Of a DNA stretch of 64,000 nt, positions 39,352 to 53,100 are shown piece by piece. The translations under genes and the position numbers were made by a program. The stretch's first letter is position 1. Every line of letters starts with the position of its first letter. Under the pieces are notes generated by a model. It did no database searches and was not told the DNA's origin. It saw only the letters and a program-made list of their open reading frames with translations. This DNA is from Pyxicephalus adspersus (lineage: Eukaryota > Chordata > Amphibia > Anura > Pyxicephalidae), in the NCBI RefSeq assembly GCF_032062135.1, contig NC_092862.1, forward strand, positions 97,585,005-97,649,004, written 5' to 3'.

Positions 39352-39540
39352 TTTGTATTGGATTAAATACAGGTATTTTGTATTGAATCCAATACAAAAT
39401 TATTTGAATTTCCCGCCGTGTCTCCCGTCCGCACCAACGCATGCACCAATGTCACCGGGAAACCTCAGAGAACGTCTTTGCAGTCGCCAGCTGAAGATCG
39501 AAGGAAGAAGACATGAATGTTTGTGCTAATCGAAAATCTA
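39352..39540. repeat. Inverted repeat followed by a GC-richer block
   Basis: TTTGTATTGGATT at 39352-39364 pairs with AATCCAATACAAA at 39386-39398. It is followed by a block with tcccgccgtgtctcccgtcc and gaagatcgaaggaagaagac, clearly richer in GC than the surroundings. This looks like part of a dispersed repeat; no second copy is in the window. Confidence 0.5.
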
Positions 39541-41246
39541 GCATGTATACAGTGGTTCTCCAACATTGTTAATCAATCCTATCTGGCGATAATCAACAGA
39601 TCAGGAATGACCATGGTACTTTTCTATGAAGCAGAGCACAGCAGGGTGCCACTTGCTCATCTTCCTCCCTCTCCTCTCAATAGAACAGAATAATGCTGTG
39701 TATAGCTCTTGTTCATTCACAACCATGATTTATAGCAACAGAAATTTGACAAATTTCCCTCTTGTCCCCCCTCCAGTCTTTGAATACACATTGAAAGAAG
39801 AAGTAGCCTGACATGCTTATCTTTCTGTAATTGTATTTTTTGTTTTCTACTCTTTCCTACTGGCCTTGCTGTGCAGGGGCTGCAAAAGGCAGGAAAAAGC
39901 TTAAAATCAGGTACCCACCCTGATCACACTTAAAAAAAATACACTTAATGTTCATAAAATTTAAATCCAAAGCTTCGTTATATTTCAACTGACCGAAGTT
40001 CAACTTTAAAATGTAAATGCAAGCAGTGCAAGTACCTGAATTTCAACTCTTTCTTTCCCTGTGCAGCACGGATAACGTGTATATCAGTCAGCCCATGTGT
40101 TGAAAGGATGAATGTTAAAAAGAAGAGTTAGCACAATGAAAGAGAGATAAACCCATCACTGCATTATGTCTTTTTACTGTCCATTGTCAGACAGGCCCAG
40201 GATATACATTTATTGAATAATGCTTCCCATTAGAAAACATCTAATTACCTAAAAAGCACCGAGGGGGAAATCTCTGGAGAAGTGAATATTGTTTGCAGTT
40301 ATTGTATCTTTTATTGGTCTGGTTATTTTTATCTTGTCAATTCATCTGGAGTTCCACTATAAATTGCATCATGCTGAAACAACTGTTCTATTCTGTAGCA
40401 GTCAACACTAAATTCACCCTAAGTGACATGTAATTTTAGATCACAAGATCTCCATTTATTTTATGAAAAACAAGCCATGCACTTATGTTTCATATTGTAC
40501 TTTTTATTATTAGGTTGTATTTCAATTGAAAGTTGGCTTTGTTATTAGCTTTTTTTGAGAACTTTCTTCTTGTGGAATACTGTTAATCCACACTTGACTA
40601 TTGTAAATGTAATTCCCTTGTTAAAAATTCTTTGTTTAATTCAGCAGAAAAAAAACATCTGGTCTGACAGTGATTTATATTGTATCATCCATGTCTACAT
40701 ATATTTATATGCTGTTATAGTGCTAAATTTGGGTTTAATATAAACAGTCTGCTCTAGCAAAGTGTTCGCGCTGTTTGCAATGTAGCGACTATCCTGGCAA
40801 CAATAACATCTAGGTTTTCTTTTCCCATGGCAATAAGGGATGTTAGAGATGCAAAGATGAACTAATGGTTTGGGATGAGCATTTTAAGCCATGCTATGAA
40901 CTAACAATTTAAAAATCTGAGACTATAATAATGCATGTGGGATTAAATAATTTATTTTACAACCTGTGGCATGTGGAGGACGTGAGTGGTAGCTCATAGT
41001 AAACTATGAAGATGTTGCTTTATATAGAGTTTACATTTCTTCAAAAGGGTCTATACTCTTTGTTTTTCTCTGAATGTCAAAGGTAATCTCAAGGCTGGGC
41101 AAAAATTTTTTTATTTCTCATCCCAGAATATGCAATGTATAATACAGCTTTACCTAACCCTAAGAAGGATCTAATGCAGAAAATTACTTCTGGTAACCAA
41201 TGGTCAAACTGCAATGGTCCATCAAACCTCTACTCTGCAGTGCATA

Positions 41247-41569
41247 GGCTAGATACACACGTGCAATGGTTCTCGAACGATAATCAGCTCAGGGCTGATA
41301 TCAGACGAGAATCTTGCATGTGTGCAGGGCTTATTGTCCATCGCCTAAATGCCCGTTTTGGTGGATCCACTGACGATGGACGATGAACGATCGTAATGAA
41401 AGTGAAGGGGTAGGGAGCACAGCGGATTGCTGCTCTGTCGTTCTCCCCCTCCCCTCTCCATACAGCAGAATGGTGCTGTATGTACAGCGCTCGTTCATAC
41501 ATTGTGCAGTCGTTATTTGATCGTGAAAGATGCTTTTCAACGACAATTATTGCACGTGTGTGCATAGCC
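41247..41569. mobile_element. Family E element with ATA target duplication
   Basis: Left end GGCTAGATACACACGTGCAA; the right end in reverse is GGCTATGCACACACGTGCAA. ATA flanks both sides (41244-41246 and 41570-41572). It contains a 24-bp word (41289-41312) that is identical at 55756-55779 in another E element. No transposase. Confidence 0.9.
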
Positions 41570-42359
41570 ATACATTGCAGGACTACATGTGGCCATGATT
41601 TTGGTGAGAGAGGTTGCAGCACAAAGATCAACCAGAAGAGATGCTTTGAGGGGCAACTGGAACCGGCAGGACCACACTTCTGGCCTTGGTGCTCACTGAT
41701 CCCATAACTTCAAAGTTGAGAATCCCTACTGGTGGCACACCCCCCTCCTGGTCTATTTGCTATTGTATGCCTCATTTCAAAGCATTGCACCTCCTCTGTT
41801 GCTACCCTTTTAACTGGTCCCAGGTCTTACCTTTTGCCAGCCTCAAAGGGAGGGGTTAAGTTAAACTCAACTTGTAATTTGGCTATGGATGTCAGAGAAA
41901 CAGATTTATGTACCTGTTGCTGTCCAAACCTGCACCTACTTTCCTTTTGCTTTCCTTTGCTATTACATTTTTGTTCGTCAGAAAAATAAAAAAAAATAAA
42001 CTGCCTGGCAATTTTTAATTTGGTGGACCTTATGACCTTTTCTCCATTTCCCCCCACATAAAAATTGGTATTTTGTGACTATTATCACCACAAGGTTGCC
42101 TGAATCTTCAGCCTACTGTAAACTTAATATCTCTTTGTCTCTTTATCTTTCTATGTTCTGTGTGTCAAGATGACCAAAAACTAATATTTCAGCATTGTGT
42201 GATTGCTTGTGGGATGAATACTATACTGGCTTGTTATATGTCTTAGGGACTGCAGTCACAGGACATACTTACCTGCAGCAGACATCACCAAGCAGAATGA
42301 TGGTATAATACATAAAAGAAATTCAGGATTCTGCTACCAAAGAGACGCTTTTGAGACAC

Positions 42360-42510
42360 TTTTGTTTTGTAAGCTTTTCAGGGCAGGGTCCTCTCCTCCT
42401 CCCTTGTCACTGTCTGTATCTGTCTGTCATTTGTAACCCCTATGTTATATACTGCGCTGCATAATATGTTAGCTATATAAATCCTGTTTATTATTATTAA
42501 TTAATAATCA
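42360..42510 (+). repeat. Repeat H with TTATTATTA tail
   Basis: Reads gtaagcttttcagggcaggg, then ctgtctgtatctgtctgtca, tgcgctgcataatatgttag and ctatataaatcctg, then a TTA-rich tail. I remember this as a very common dispersed repeat in frogs; a non-LTR element 3' end would fit the tail. Confidence 0.65.
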
Positions 42511-43515
42511 TAATCACATAGAATGTAACACAAGTATATAAAGGTAAAAGTGTTTAAGCTACTAGATAAAAAAAAGTTTTGCATGGAGTTGACCAGTATA
42601 TTTCATTGCTGTTTGTTGGAACCCACAGCACCGGATGGACACAAACTCCATGCAGATAAAACAGTTTTTACCTTGTTTTGCATTTCTTGGCTGCTGATTT
42701 CCCCCAGACTTATTTTATAATAACATATCTTCACTTTTGCATCAACTGTGCTACCCTAACTGCCTTAAAGAGTGGATTTGCCTGTGCAACCTATGAACAA
42801 CTATCTGTGGTATCAGGGTGTACGTCATGAGGCGACAATGCAGAAGTACAAATACATTTGGGAAACCTTTACAGCAGTATGATCAGGTTTAACCTATTTT
42901 AAAAAGGAGTCAAACCAACTTTTGAGACTGAGCAAAATAACACGTTATATGACACTTTACGTGATTTGGCTTTTATTCGATTTTACTATTCAGATACACC
43001 TGTGGGGAGCAATCTACAAAAAATCCTTTCTGACTTCAACTTTGGATATATAATTTGTCTGGATGAATAATGTGTACAGCTGGACGACTCATGTAGCATT
43101 AAAATGATCTTTTGTAATGGCTTAAATATACTACATTAGCTTTAAACAGCATTTATGAGACTACTAGGAATCATTCAATGCCAATGCATAATAGAAGTTG
43201 TTGCTCTACCAGAAAATTATTCATGAACCCAGTGAGAATGTTTTATTTCACTAGATATAGCATTAGGACAACAAATAAAATAATGCCTATCTGAATTTTT
43301 TGCTGTCCGTGTCCCTGTTGGGTGGATCCACACCTTTCCTGGTGTCCATTATCACCGGGACTAAAAGTGAGGCAAAATCATTAAATTGTTCCTGGTTTAG
43401 AAGGGGACATATTCTAATAGGGGCATCTCTTCTAATAACAGGTACCCATTCACAGCTATGTTTTGAGACAATCACAGTAGAATGTGGGAATGGCACCCCA
43501 ATAAACTAACACAAT

Positions 43516-43736
43516 AGGCCTGATTTATTAAAACTCTCCCAAACTGGAAAAGACTATCACTGGAGAACCTGGGTGATCCAGCAAACTTGGAATGGATCTG
43601 GTCTAGGATTAAAAACATTTATCAGCTACTAGCAATTTTTTTTTTAGGAAATCCATTCCAGGTTTGCTGGATTACCCAAGTTCTTTTATACCAGTCCATC
43701 CTCTCCACTCCTGGGGAACTTTATTAAATCAATCCC
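43516..43736. mobile_element. Family A MITE with AAT target duplication
   Basis: Starts AGGCCTGATTTATTAAAAC and ends CTTTATTAAATCAATCCC, with the two mirrored halves (gatccagcaaacttggaatg and cattccaggtttgctggatt). AAT flanks it on both sides (43513-43515 and 43737-43739). Confidence 0.9.
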
Positions 43737-46700
43737 AATGTACTTAAATCACACTGAAGCACAAGAAACAGTAATGCACATGACATGCATTGTGGTAAGT
43801 TGCCTCAGATAACATGTGTATGACTGATTTAGGCATTTACATGACCACAGATTTGCACTGATGAATTTGGCATTTACATGCCCATACATATATACTTCAA
43901 CCTCTTTCAAAGGGGAAATAAACATATTGTTTAATGGGAAGAAGAGTGGAAATCAGGTCTTCGTTGTAGCCTATGGCACTCCCTACTTTCAAAGTGGTGA
44001 ATGAAAACAGGGTGATCAACACTTTATAAATAGGATAAACTAGAGGAAATCTTTCTGGTGAACTGCCTATTCCTTTTCTCTTTAAATATGTCCCTTAAAA
44101 TGTAAATGATTGTCATGATAAAGTTTTATAATAATCCTAAATGAAATACCTGTAATTGCTTTTTTTTATATGCCTCTTTTGTTATACTGTGAATTATATT
44201 TTTTGTTAAAAATATAAATAATGAATGGAAAATCAAATACATTTATAGACAAATAAGGTTTTATATAGTAATGGTAATATAAATCAGGGACTTAAATAAT
44301 GCAGTTACCTACACCAAGCAAAAAAGATAACATGCAATATCTGCAAGTCTAACATGTAGAAGTGTATAGCTTCATGGTCCATTCATGTAAAACATATACT
44401 TAAGGATCTATTCTGGGCACTGCTGGCTGGATTCTTCCAGGTTAAAGTCATTTAGAAATATTCCTCTGGACAGATCTCAATGTCTTATGACTAGAGACTG
44501 AAAAGGGGCCTAAGGCTTAAGCCTACGTTTGAGCTCTTGGCAATGTTAGCATTTCATGAACAGGATGTAGGTACTCAAAAACAGAGTCTGTTCGGCTAAC
44601 TTTTGCTTGATTTTATGGATTCGGACATTTTCTGAATGATATGAAATCCTTTTAACAAGGATTTATTGCCGGTCTTGAATTACTAAGTCCCAGTTGTGGA
44701 GGACTATGACGGAGCCTTTCTGGTCTGCCAGCACTTTTCCTTTAGGCACTTAAGTAAATTACGCTTTGCTTTGTTAACCAGTTGAAGTCCAGAGACCTGG
44801 CATAATGTTTCCCACCTGTTTCATGTAAAACACTATTGGAATGTTGTTTTTTGGAGACGTTATAGTAACTTAGGAGATCTACCCATCTGCATGTGAAAAG
44901 AAAGGAAGAGACAAGGGAGAGACAGTTGTTTCTTTCCTATTATGTTTCTGGGAACTCCACGAATATGCTCTTTATATTGTCTGTATTTGGGCAACAAATA
45001 ACATACTGAAAGCATCTCGGAATATTTCAGGTTTTAGTACTTTGTTGTTGGTGGTGACCAAGCTATTAACCAGAAAGTTAATTCTGCAGAATTAATGTCA
45101 CTTTCCAGATCCCAACATTCATAAAACTTTCATGTTTTTATGAAAAACACCAGTTCAGAAGTGAGCCCAACTATAAAAGGTTTTGTTTTGGCATATATAT
45201 AAAGCAGCATTATTATAATTTCCTAAAAAAGCTGTAGTGTTTCTTTTAAACACCCTGATTTTTTTCTTGGGATGGAGATGGACTGAAATACAATAGCACA
45301 AGATATACTTTATCCTTTACACACAATACACACAATTGTATCAGTCATTGGATTGGAATTGCAAATTGGGTGTGGGAACTAGACCTAACACAGTCAATCC
45401 TTGTTCAATCAAATGCAAAGTATAGTTAATTTTTTGTACCATGCACATAACTGGATATTCAAAGCGAACAGTTTTATGTTGCTGGTGAACATTTATACTT
45501 TTTAGTCACATGCACATTCTGTAGGAAAATAAACTCCCTAGGTTTTTTCCTTTAACTGCAATTATCATACTGGCCATTAATCAAGAATGCTGGTTGCTAA
45601 AGGGCACATCTTCATTCTTTATATGCATGTGATCATGAAAATGATTCACTAATCCAAATAACAGTTTTTAAGTAATTGTTACCCACTACGCACAAAATGA
45701 AAAGTTGCTGAACAAGCAAGGCAGTTGTACTTTTCTGCACAACTTAATAAATTAAAGCAGATCACAAAAAAGATTTTATACACTTTTTGCCTAAATAGAG
45801 CTCCAGCATCTGCCTAAAGAAACTCTGCTCTACAAAGTGAAGACCCTGGACCATTACACTTTGTGAAAAAGCCGTAGTCTGTCTTCATTGGTCACTGTTG
45901 CTTCTCTCTACTCAAGGATTTGCAAGCTCCTAAAGTCTAACTTTTGGCCTTGTGTTGGGGCTTAGTAAAGAAAAAGAATTGTGAGATATTTAAAAAAAGG
46001 TTTTTTAGCAGCTTGCTTTGATCTACTAATAAAGGTACAAAAAAGTTTTAAGCTAGAGAGAAAAGCTTACTCTCTCCATAATGGGTAATAAACAACTCCT
46101 TGATTACACTATACAGTTTTGATAAATGTATAACTAACCATACATAGATTCAATGTTGCATGTAAACATAAAAGAAATAGCAGACTACAGTATAACTGTC
46201 TGGCATTACTGGCTTTGCACTGGAAGAGGTGTATCTTACAAGAACCGTATTTACAGTGCTTTGAATAAAATAGCTTGCCACTCTCAAACAATACAGAACT
46301 TCTCCGACTTCAATCCCATTAACTTCTAACATGATCCCAGGCTTAAATTAACACTTCTTTTTTATCCAGATTTTCTAGTTTTGGTTTGACAACTGTATTG
46401 ACTTGACTCCCAGCAGGATTAGGCAAACCGCCAATGATATTCCCTTGGGATAAAAGCAGCAATGACATTCAGACGCTAGATGGGGCTAGTGACTAAGAGC
46501 TTTCCAAACAACACTAGTCTTCATTTACTGGCAGCGCTGAACACTGACATACTGCTATAGAATAGCTTCAAGTATTAATAATATTGAGGCACTGTTGTGT
46601 TATGTTTATTCAATGCACATGTCACTGTTTTAATAAAACACACTGCTTTTTTCACTATTTGAACAAAAACACTTTGATGCATGGATTATGCATGAAATGC

Positions 46701-47764
46701 TCTGTGAGTAATATACTGTGATCTAAAACAAACTTCGCTGTCTTTTCTTTGAAAAAAAAAATTATTTTTTTTAACATGTAAAAAAAGGCTTAATTCTGAA
46801 AACTGATCCTTAAAAAACATTACAATAAAAGCAGGCTAACATTCTATACATTACAAAGATCTATATCCATATATCAAAAGAAATACAAGCATATTTCACG
46901 ATTTTAAAAAGAAATGCTAGAATAAATCATGTATATATAAATGCATTTGTGATCATTGTAAACACTATTACTTATTGTACAATAAATATTAACATACACT
47001 TTTATAGGCTAATCCCTGTAATACCTTTGCTAGCATATTTTGCCACCAGGTCATTGTATCCCATAAAAAAGGGATCTTTACAAAAAACCCTTAAAGCACC
47101 AGACATTCTTAGGTGAGTGTCATATAATGAATGACCCTTTATTAATTGTTCGGTTTTCAGTGGTAGACTAAAGAAACCATGGGGTCTTTCTTCTACATAG
47201 TTACCATGTTTTTCTTTCCCAGTTGGTTATACATTAAGAAGCAGTTTGGAGAAAGTCAGACAGGAAACAGACCGAAAAAATGTAAAGGAAGGAAAGAAAC
47301 AGGTCAATAAGTTAATTTCTATGGATCCTATAAAATTATTTGAAAGCTGTAAACACTTCTCTTCTACTTTCTGTATCTAACTAGTCTAAATGGTCAATAT
47401 GATTATGGTTTAGAAATACAACTTCTAATTGGAAGTTCAGCAGCCACAAGGGGATTAATGAAGGTATAAAATCTACTAAGATTAGGATTCTAAGAATATT
47501 ATAGTGGTAGATAGCTATATAAAAGCCACAAAATTTAGATTAATAATTTATTGAAAACCCACATACAAATCATTTTCTAGATCTAAAGGAAATAATGCCT
47601 ATGCTGTCTAGATTTTCCAAAAAACACATTGTACCTAGAATCATATATAACAAGTAAACCAGACCTATACCATTTTATACTAAAACAATACTAAAGTGCA
47701 TTAAGTAGTGCCTGTATTAAACTACATACGCTTGATAATTTTTGCCTGATCCATGGCTGTCTTG

Positions 47765-47990
47765 GGTAAAAATCTAGCATGTGTGCAGAAGTCCCCTGAT
47801 GGCATTAGGCAACCCGCTGGGTGGATTACAAGGTTAACAATTAGGGGAAAGCAGTTGTCATGACGAAAGACGCAAGTCCATAGAATTGAACAGCATGGTG
47901 TATACAGCACTTGTTTTACTGTTACTGGAAACAACTGCAAAATATTATTTCCAGCAACAGCAACTTGACATCTATACACAGCTTTAGTCA
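47765..47990 (+). mobile_element. Family E remnant
   Basis: aatctagcatgtgtgcag, then ctgggtggatt, and catggtgtatacagcacttg correspond in order to words of the E element at 41247 (aatcttgcatgtgtgcag, ttggtggatc, atggtgctgtatgtacagcg). Ends not preserved. Confidence 0.55.
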
Positions 47991-49332
47991 TCAGTACCTC
48001 CAGGAGGCTTACAATATACATGGGTCTGGACTTTATGATGAGATTAAGCCCCCACATATTCTGGTCCAGCACTGTCATTCCATTGTCTAATAGTAGAACC
48101 TATTAGGAGATGTAGTGGATGACAATTAAAAAAAGCAGAAGGCAGGGCTTAGCATTAAAAGGTGTTTGTACTTTCAAGTCAAGGTATTATCTACAGCTTA
48201 AACTTTTGATCCAACAGGCTTCACTGGGACAGCTCCCAAGAATAAATCTGCATGGTGCCTGAACATCAGTGTTGTTGCCTTAGAAAATAAACCTGTGCCC
48301 AAAGAAGTATTTACAGATTCTGAATACAAAATTAAAACACTTAAAAACAAGCTTTTATTCATCTAATGATCTATAAGCATTTCTCAAAAGCATATACATA
48401 AAGATAGTTGAACCTCTGTGGTATGTCTGTAGGTACCTTTGCGCTCAAACATCTTTTGCATAATCAGTCCAAGGTTTCCTAAAACACATGAATGATTTGC
48501 TTTTATGGAAAACATTGTAGTGAACAAAATAACAAACTGATAAGCCATTAGGCATAAAAACACAGTTATCTAGCCAAACACTACCTAGACAAAGCTATAG
48601 TAGTATAAATAAATCTGTCAGGTGAATGCATTGTTACTGTTTCTAGTACAGCATTGTAGTTTAAGATGCATATCGGGATCATCTATAGGAGTTCCTATAT
48701 GTCAGAATTTGCAACACAAATTTGTTCCCCCTTGTTAACAAGCCCTGCTTGAGGCCAAATAGTGAAAGACACCCTAGAGAGCCTTCTAAAAAGAGTTTTT
48801 TTTCCTTTACACAGACTGTTATTACAGAAGATTTAGTTTCTAATAACCATAAATATTTCCTTTAGAAGTAACATGCGTCCAGGAAAGCCGTGAAGAGAAA
48901 ATGATGTAGTGACAATCGTAGCCATGGAAAAGGGTAAGTTAAAAGGCAGTATTTAAACTAATAACTAAGCTTCTTGAATTACAAAAAAAATTTTGTACTT
49001 CATTGTTTTGTGGACCCTAGGCCTTGGATCTTTGGCATGCAAAGCATTTAGGGAGGTGAATGGCATCATGCAGAGAGTGAATGGATCAGTCTATTCAGCA
49101 GTCTGAGACAATATACACTAAAGTATCCAGCTAATGTTTATTGACTTTTAATGAAACTTCCCTGGGAAAAGAACAAAACAAATGAAAACCTGTTGGGGAG
49201 GTTAAGAAACCCTTTCCATATCATTTGCATAATGTATAGAGGACATTGCTGGCTTTAAAGTGCATCCCTGACCAAAACTTTTTTAGTTTTGGAAAAAGTA
49301 GAAAACGTGAGGACCTTTGTAAGGCTTTTATC

Positions 49333-49430
49333 GGGCCTGATTTATTCGATTTATTTGATTGATCCGGTCCAGGATTGAAAACATTTGCTAATAAATAGCT
49401 AATGACTTTTAAGAAATCCATTCAAGCATC
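49333..49430. mobile_element. Family A, internally deleted and truncated
   Basis: Starts GGGCCTGATTTATT, then jumps to gatccggtccaggattgaaa and ctaataaatagctaatg, and stops at aagaaatccattcaag. Most of the left half and the whole right half are missing. Confidence 0.75.
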
Positions 49431-50123
49431 TTTTCTGTCTGACCAGATGGCCATAGTCACCAGGGCAGAAAGTAAATCCCCAAATTTTTCTCCAGAAAAG
49501 GGACCATTTTTCAACATTGGCACCTGCAGTGGTGACAAAAGTCTAAAGGGGAGATTTTATCCCATTGCCTTTTGTTTTTCTAGGGCAAAATGTGAACGGA
49601 AACAAACGACTTTAAAATCACCTAATGGGGTTCTAAATCCCGACTTAAAAAGAAAAAATCCTTGGCTACACATGGTTTAAAATTAAACTTAGGGGGAAAA
49701 AAGGATAAGACAAAATTACCTTGTACAGATATTTTCCAAATATTCTTAAATATAGGTATGTTTTCATTCCTATTTATAAAATTCAAAAAACTGTGTGCAA
49801 TTGTAAAGACTACTAACTTGCGGCCAAAGAAGTTAAAACTTCTGAACTGCATATTTTCTCCAGGACACTGACTCCAAAAACTTTGAATTTTTATGCAACT
49901 AATACTCAGAAAAGAGCACAGCAATGACAGCCAGGGTTTTGGACAGGTTTCCTTTTAAATTCAAATTCCAGTCACTCCCTTTCCCACTAGCTAGTCATTG
50001 GGTTTATAAAAATGAAGCTAAAAGGCCAATATGCCTATCTAAATTTACGGTCATGTGATACGCTGGTTCCAAGGTTTTCTTTCCTCTAGAGTAGGGTAGG
50101 TCCTTCTTTGGGTGTCCACATCA

Positions 50124-50165
50124 GAGTTTCTCAACAAGGGTTTCTCCAAAGGTTGAGCTAGTACA
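50124..50165 (+). repeat. Repeat G fragment
   Basis: tttctcaacaagggtttctc, then caaaggttgagctag, the opening of repeat G only. Confidence 0.45.
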
Positions 50166-53100
50166 CTCCCAGGTCAGTTAAAGTGACATCAATGATTTTT
50201 TTGGAAATCTGTAAGTTTGGCATTATTCCCAATTCCCTTAAATAGTATTTAGGGAAACATGTAAAGGCAGATTTACACTAAATACTACTACTGGGAATAC
50301 TACAACCCATTTGACAACATGCTGTTATTTTAAGCAAAATATTCTATATCAGTGAAGTAAAAAAGTATAATTTTCTTTCATGTTAAAAGTCAACACCCTA
50401 GCAGTGTACAATGATCTTGCAGAGAGGTAAAGCTTGTGTGGTCCTTGACGACCAAATACTACTGGGTCTGCTGACAGCCTTTTGACACTGAATCAACAAA
50501 AAAGTTTCATGTGTACATGGAATTCTTGAAGAAACAGACGCCTTAAACTATGTAATCGAAATCATTCAAAAGAACAAAGAAAGTGGAAAATACTGTCTAA
50601 GCAGACAAAAAAAATTATAAAAAACCTACAAAAAAAGTTAAAATGATTTAATCACTGTTTTCAGTGATCTACCTACTACTAGCATATACTAGCATATTTC
50701 ATCATCTTTTGCAGTTTATGAAATGTTTATTTTGGCAATCATTGATACATAATACATCTTACTCTAAATTGGAAGATAGTGGAACAGTACTGTTCTCCAA
50801 GATTAGGATATATCTAGAGATAAGATAATAAAGAAAAACCCAGCCTGTCTGCAGTTTGTCTAACCCCTTCCCATTAACCTAACTGCCTATTCCAATACAG
50901 CCACATGAAACAAGGACCAGAAGGTGACTGCTGGTCATAGTTTGGGCTGGGTGTCTCTAGTCCTGGGCTTAGGTATATAGTAGGTAGTTATCAGAAACTA
51001 ATAACTTTGCCAAAATGGTAGCCAAGTATCCAGAACCAGAGAACAGATAGCCAAGGTAAATAAAAAAATAAAATATCAAAAAGGGACAATACAGAAGGTT
51101 TGTAAAGACAGGATCAAGAACTTGCAATGCCAATGTCAAGAGATGAACTGATTTTAAGGTAAATAATGCTTATTTGATGGGCCATGGCTGCTAATAATTC
51201 ACATACATTGATAGCATCAGTTACGAATTGTGATGATATACAAACCCTATCAATGAATTTCTCTTATTTAGAAACTTTTGCTGTGATAAATATACAATCA
51301 AAAGCACTTTGTTAAGCATAAAAACCTGTTCGGAACTAGCTGGGGGGACTGCAGAAACCCTTTCTCTGTGTTATGGAGAAGGGGAAATTTATGTACCTAT
51401 GTCCTCTTTCTGTTGTCTGGATACATAGGAAGAGTAAGCGTTGTTACCCTGGGGCAAAAAGCATGTAAATGGCAGGCTCACCGAAAGAATATACAGAAAC
51501 CAATGTTTGAAAAAAAAATGAATTCAGCCACCAAACCTAACCAAAGGATTGTCCATATATAAATATGGATAAAATATAGATTGTGTTTAGATACACTTTA
51601 AGGGTGGTGAGGCTGTTCACCCAGGAAAGTGAGTGTTCACTTCAGAAAGGTATTTGCTAGTAAATATGATTAACTTGCAATACCTAATCATGTGCAAATA
51701 AAATTTAAAAAAACATCATCAGACAATTACTCCAACCTAAACTCCTCCGTAAACCAAATCCAAACGTCCATTTCTAATATTCATAAAATACAAACATTCT
51801 GCTGTATGCTCCTGAACCAATGTTCTATTCCCATGAAAAAGAATGTTCACATTCGGTCCACACCACTTGTATGCTTACTTTGACCCAGTTCTCTTAACCC
51901 AATAAGGTAATGTTGCCTAATTCGCACATATCTAATACACAAGTACTTTCAATAAATTATTCTCAATGAGAACCGGTAAAATATATACCCCAAGTGTTAC
52001 TGAGAAGTGAGGGGAAATCCCCTACTCCACTCTGCTAAAACGAATGTCCTTTGTTTGCATCACCCCTGAATTTCTCTGTGCCAAAAACAAGAAGAAAGGA
52101 AACAGCCAGTGATGAAATCCTGACACTCCCCACTGTAAACACATCCCAATATTTACTGGAGCTGTGCTTAAAATATAATAGGGACAGACACTATAAACAA
52201 TATAGGGGTGGTTTCCCTAAAGGAATTTAGGCTGTTCACTTACTCAGCAAGGAATATTTCACCCAGCTTGGTGAATGTGATGATTTGCCTAAATTAACCA
52301 ATCACGTGCGGGGAATAGCAAGAACAGGATTTATCTTTGCACAAGATTAAATGGTTAAAGTCAGCAGAGCTCTACTTCATTCTCTTAGAAATAGTGTTAA
52401 GTGAATAGTCTAAACTCCTTTAGTACATTTATAGTGTTATCTATTTTAATTTGTATTTTTATTTATAATACAATAATTTATTTACCTGCTATTTATTAGA
52501 TAATGTGTTATAATTTCCACTCTCAGTCTTCCTAGCTATATTCTTTTTTTCATTCAACTTCAGTTAATTCTCATTTGGAAGCAGAATAATCAGTAAATGA
52601 ATAATATGGTGGCTGAGGAACCTGCATGATCCATTTAAGTCATGTATGCTGTTCTACAGTCAGTTAACTGCTCCTGGTAAGCTTTGAACCACAACTGACA
52701 GATAACACATTGACACGAAGCAGGCTGGCTGGAAAATAGCTGATGTTTAATTCCTGGTGTTTTTATGGTCCTGTCTATACCTTAGTAATAAATTAAACAC
52801 AAACTATTTGCTTTGCTTGTCTCATATAAAAAAGAAAAGTATAACATGCATTACAAAGTAGGACTGATGTTCTATTTTATCTTTGACATCTTCTAGGAGG
52901 TATACAAGACATTTAAGCAAGTCCTGCTCTTTCACAGTACAAGTTTTGCAAATATTTGCCTATGTTTTGGCATATTAGAAAGTAGGAATCTGCAGTTACC
53001 TTTACAAGCACTTGGCTTTCCCCCTCGATGTAAGGCGTTGAAGCAATGCCAAAAAGGCAATTACAGTGAAGATTGCACACTCACAAATTTCTAAAAGGTC

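Noticed and set aside
41284..41631. Open frames of up to 115 codons
   Set aside because: They come from the CpG-rich interior of a family-E element.
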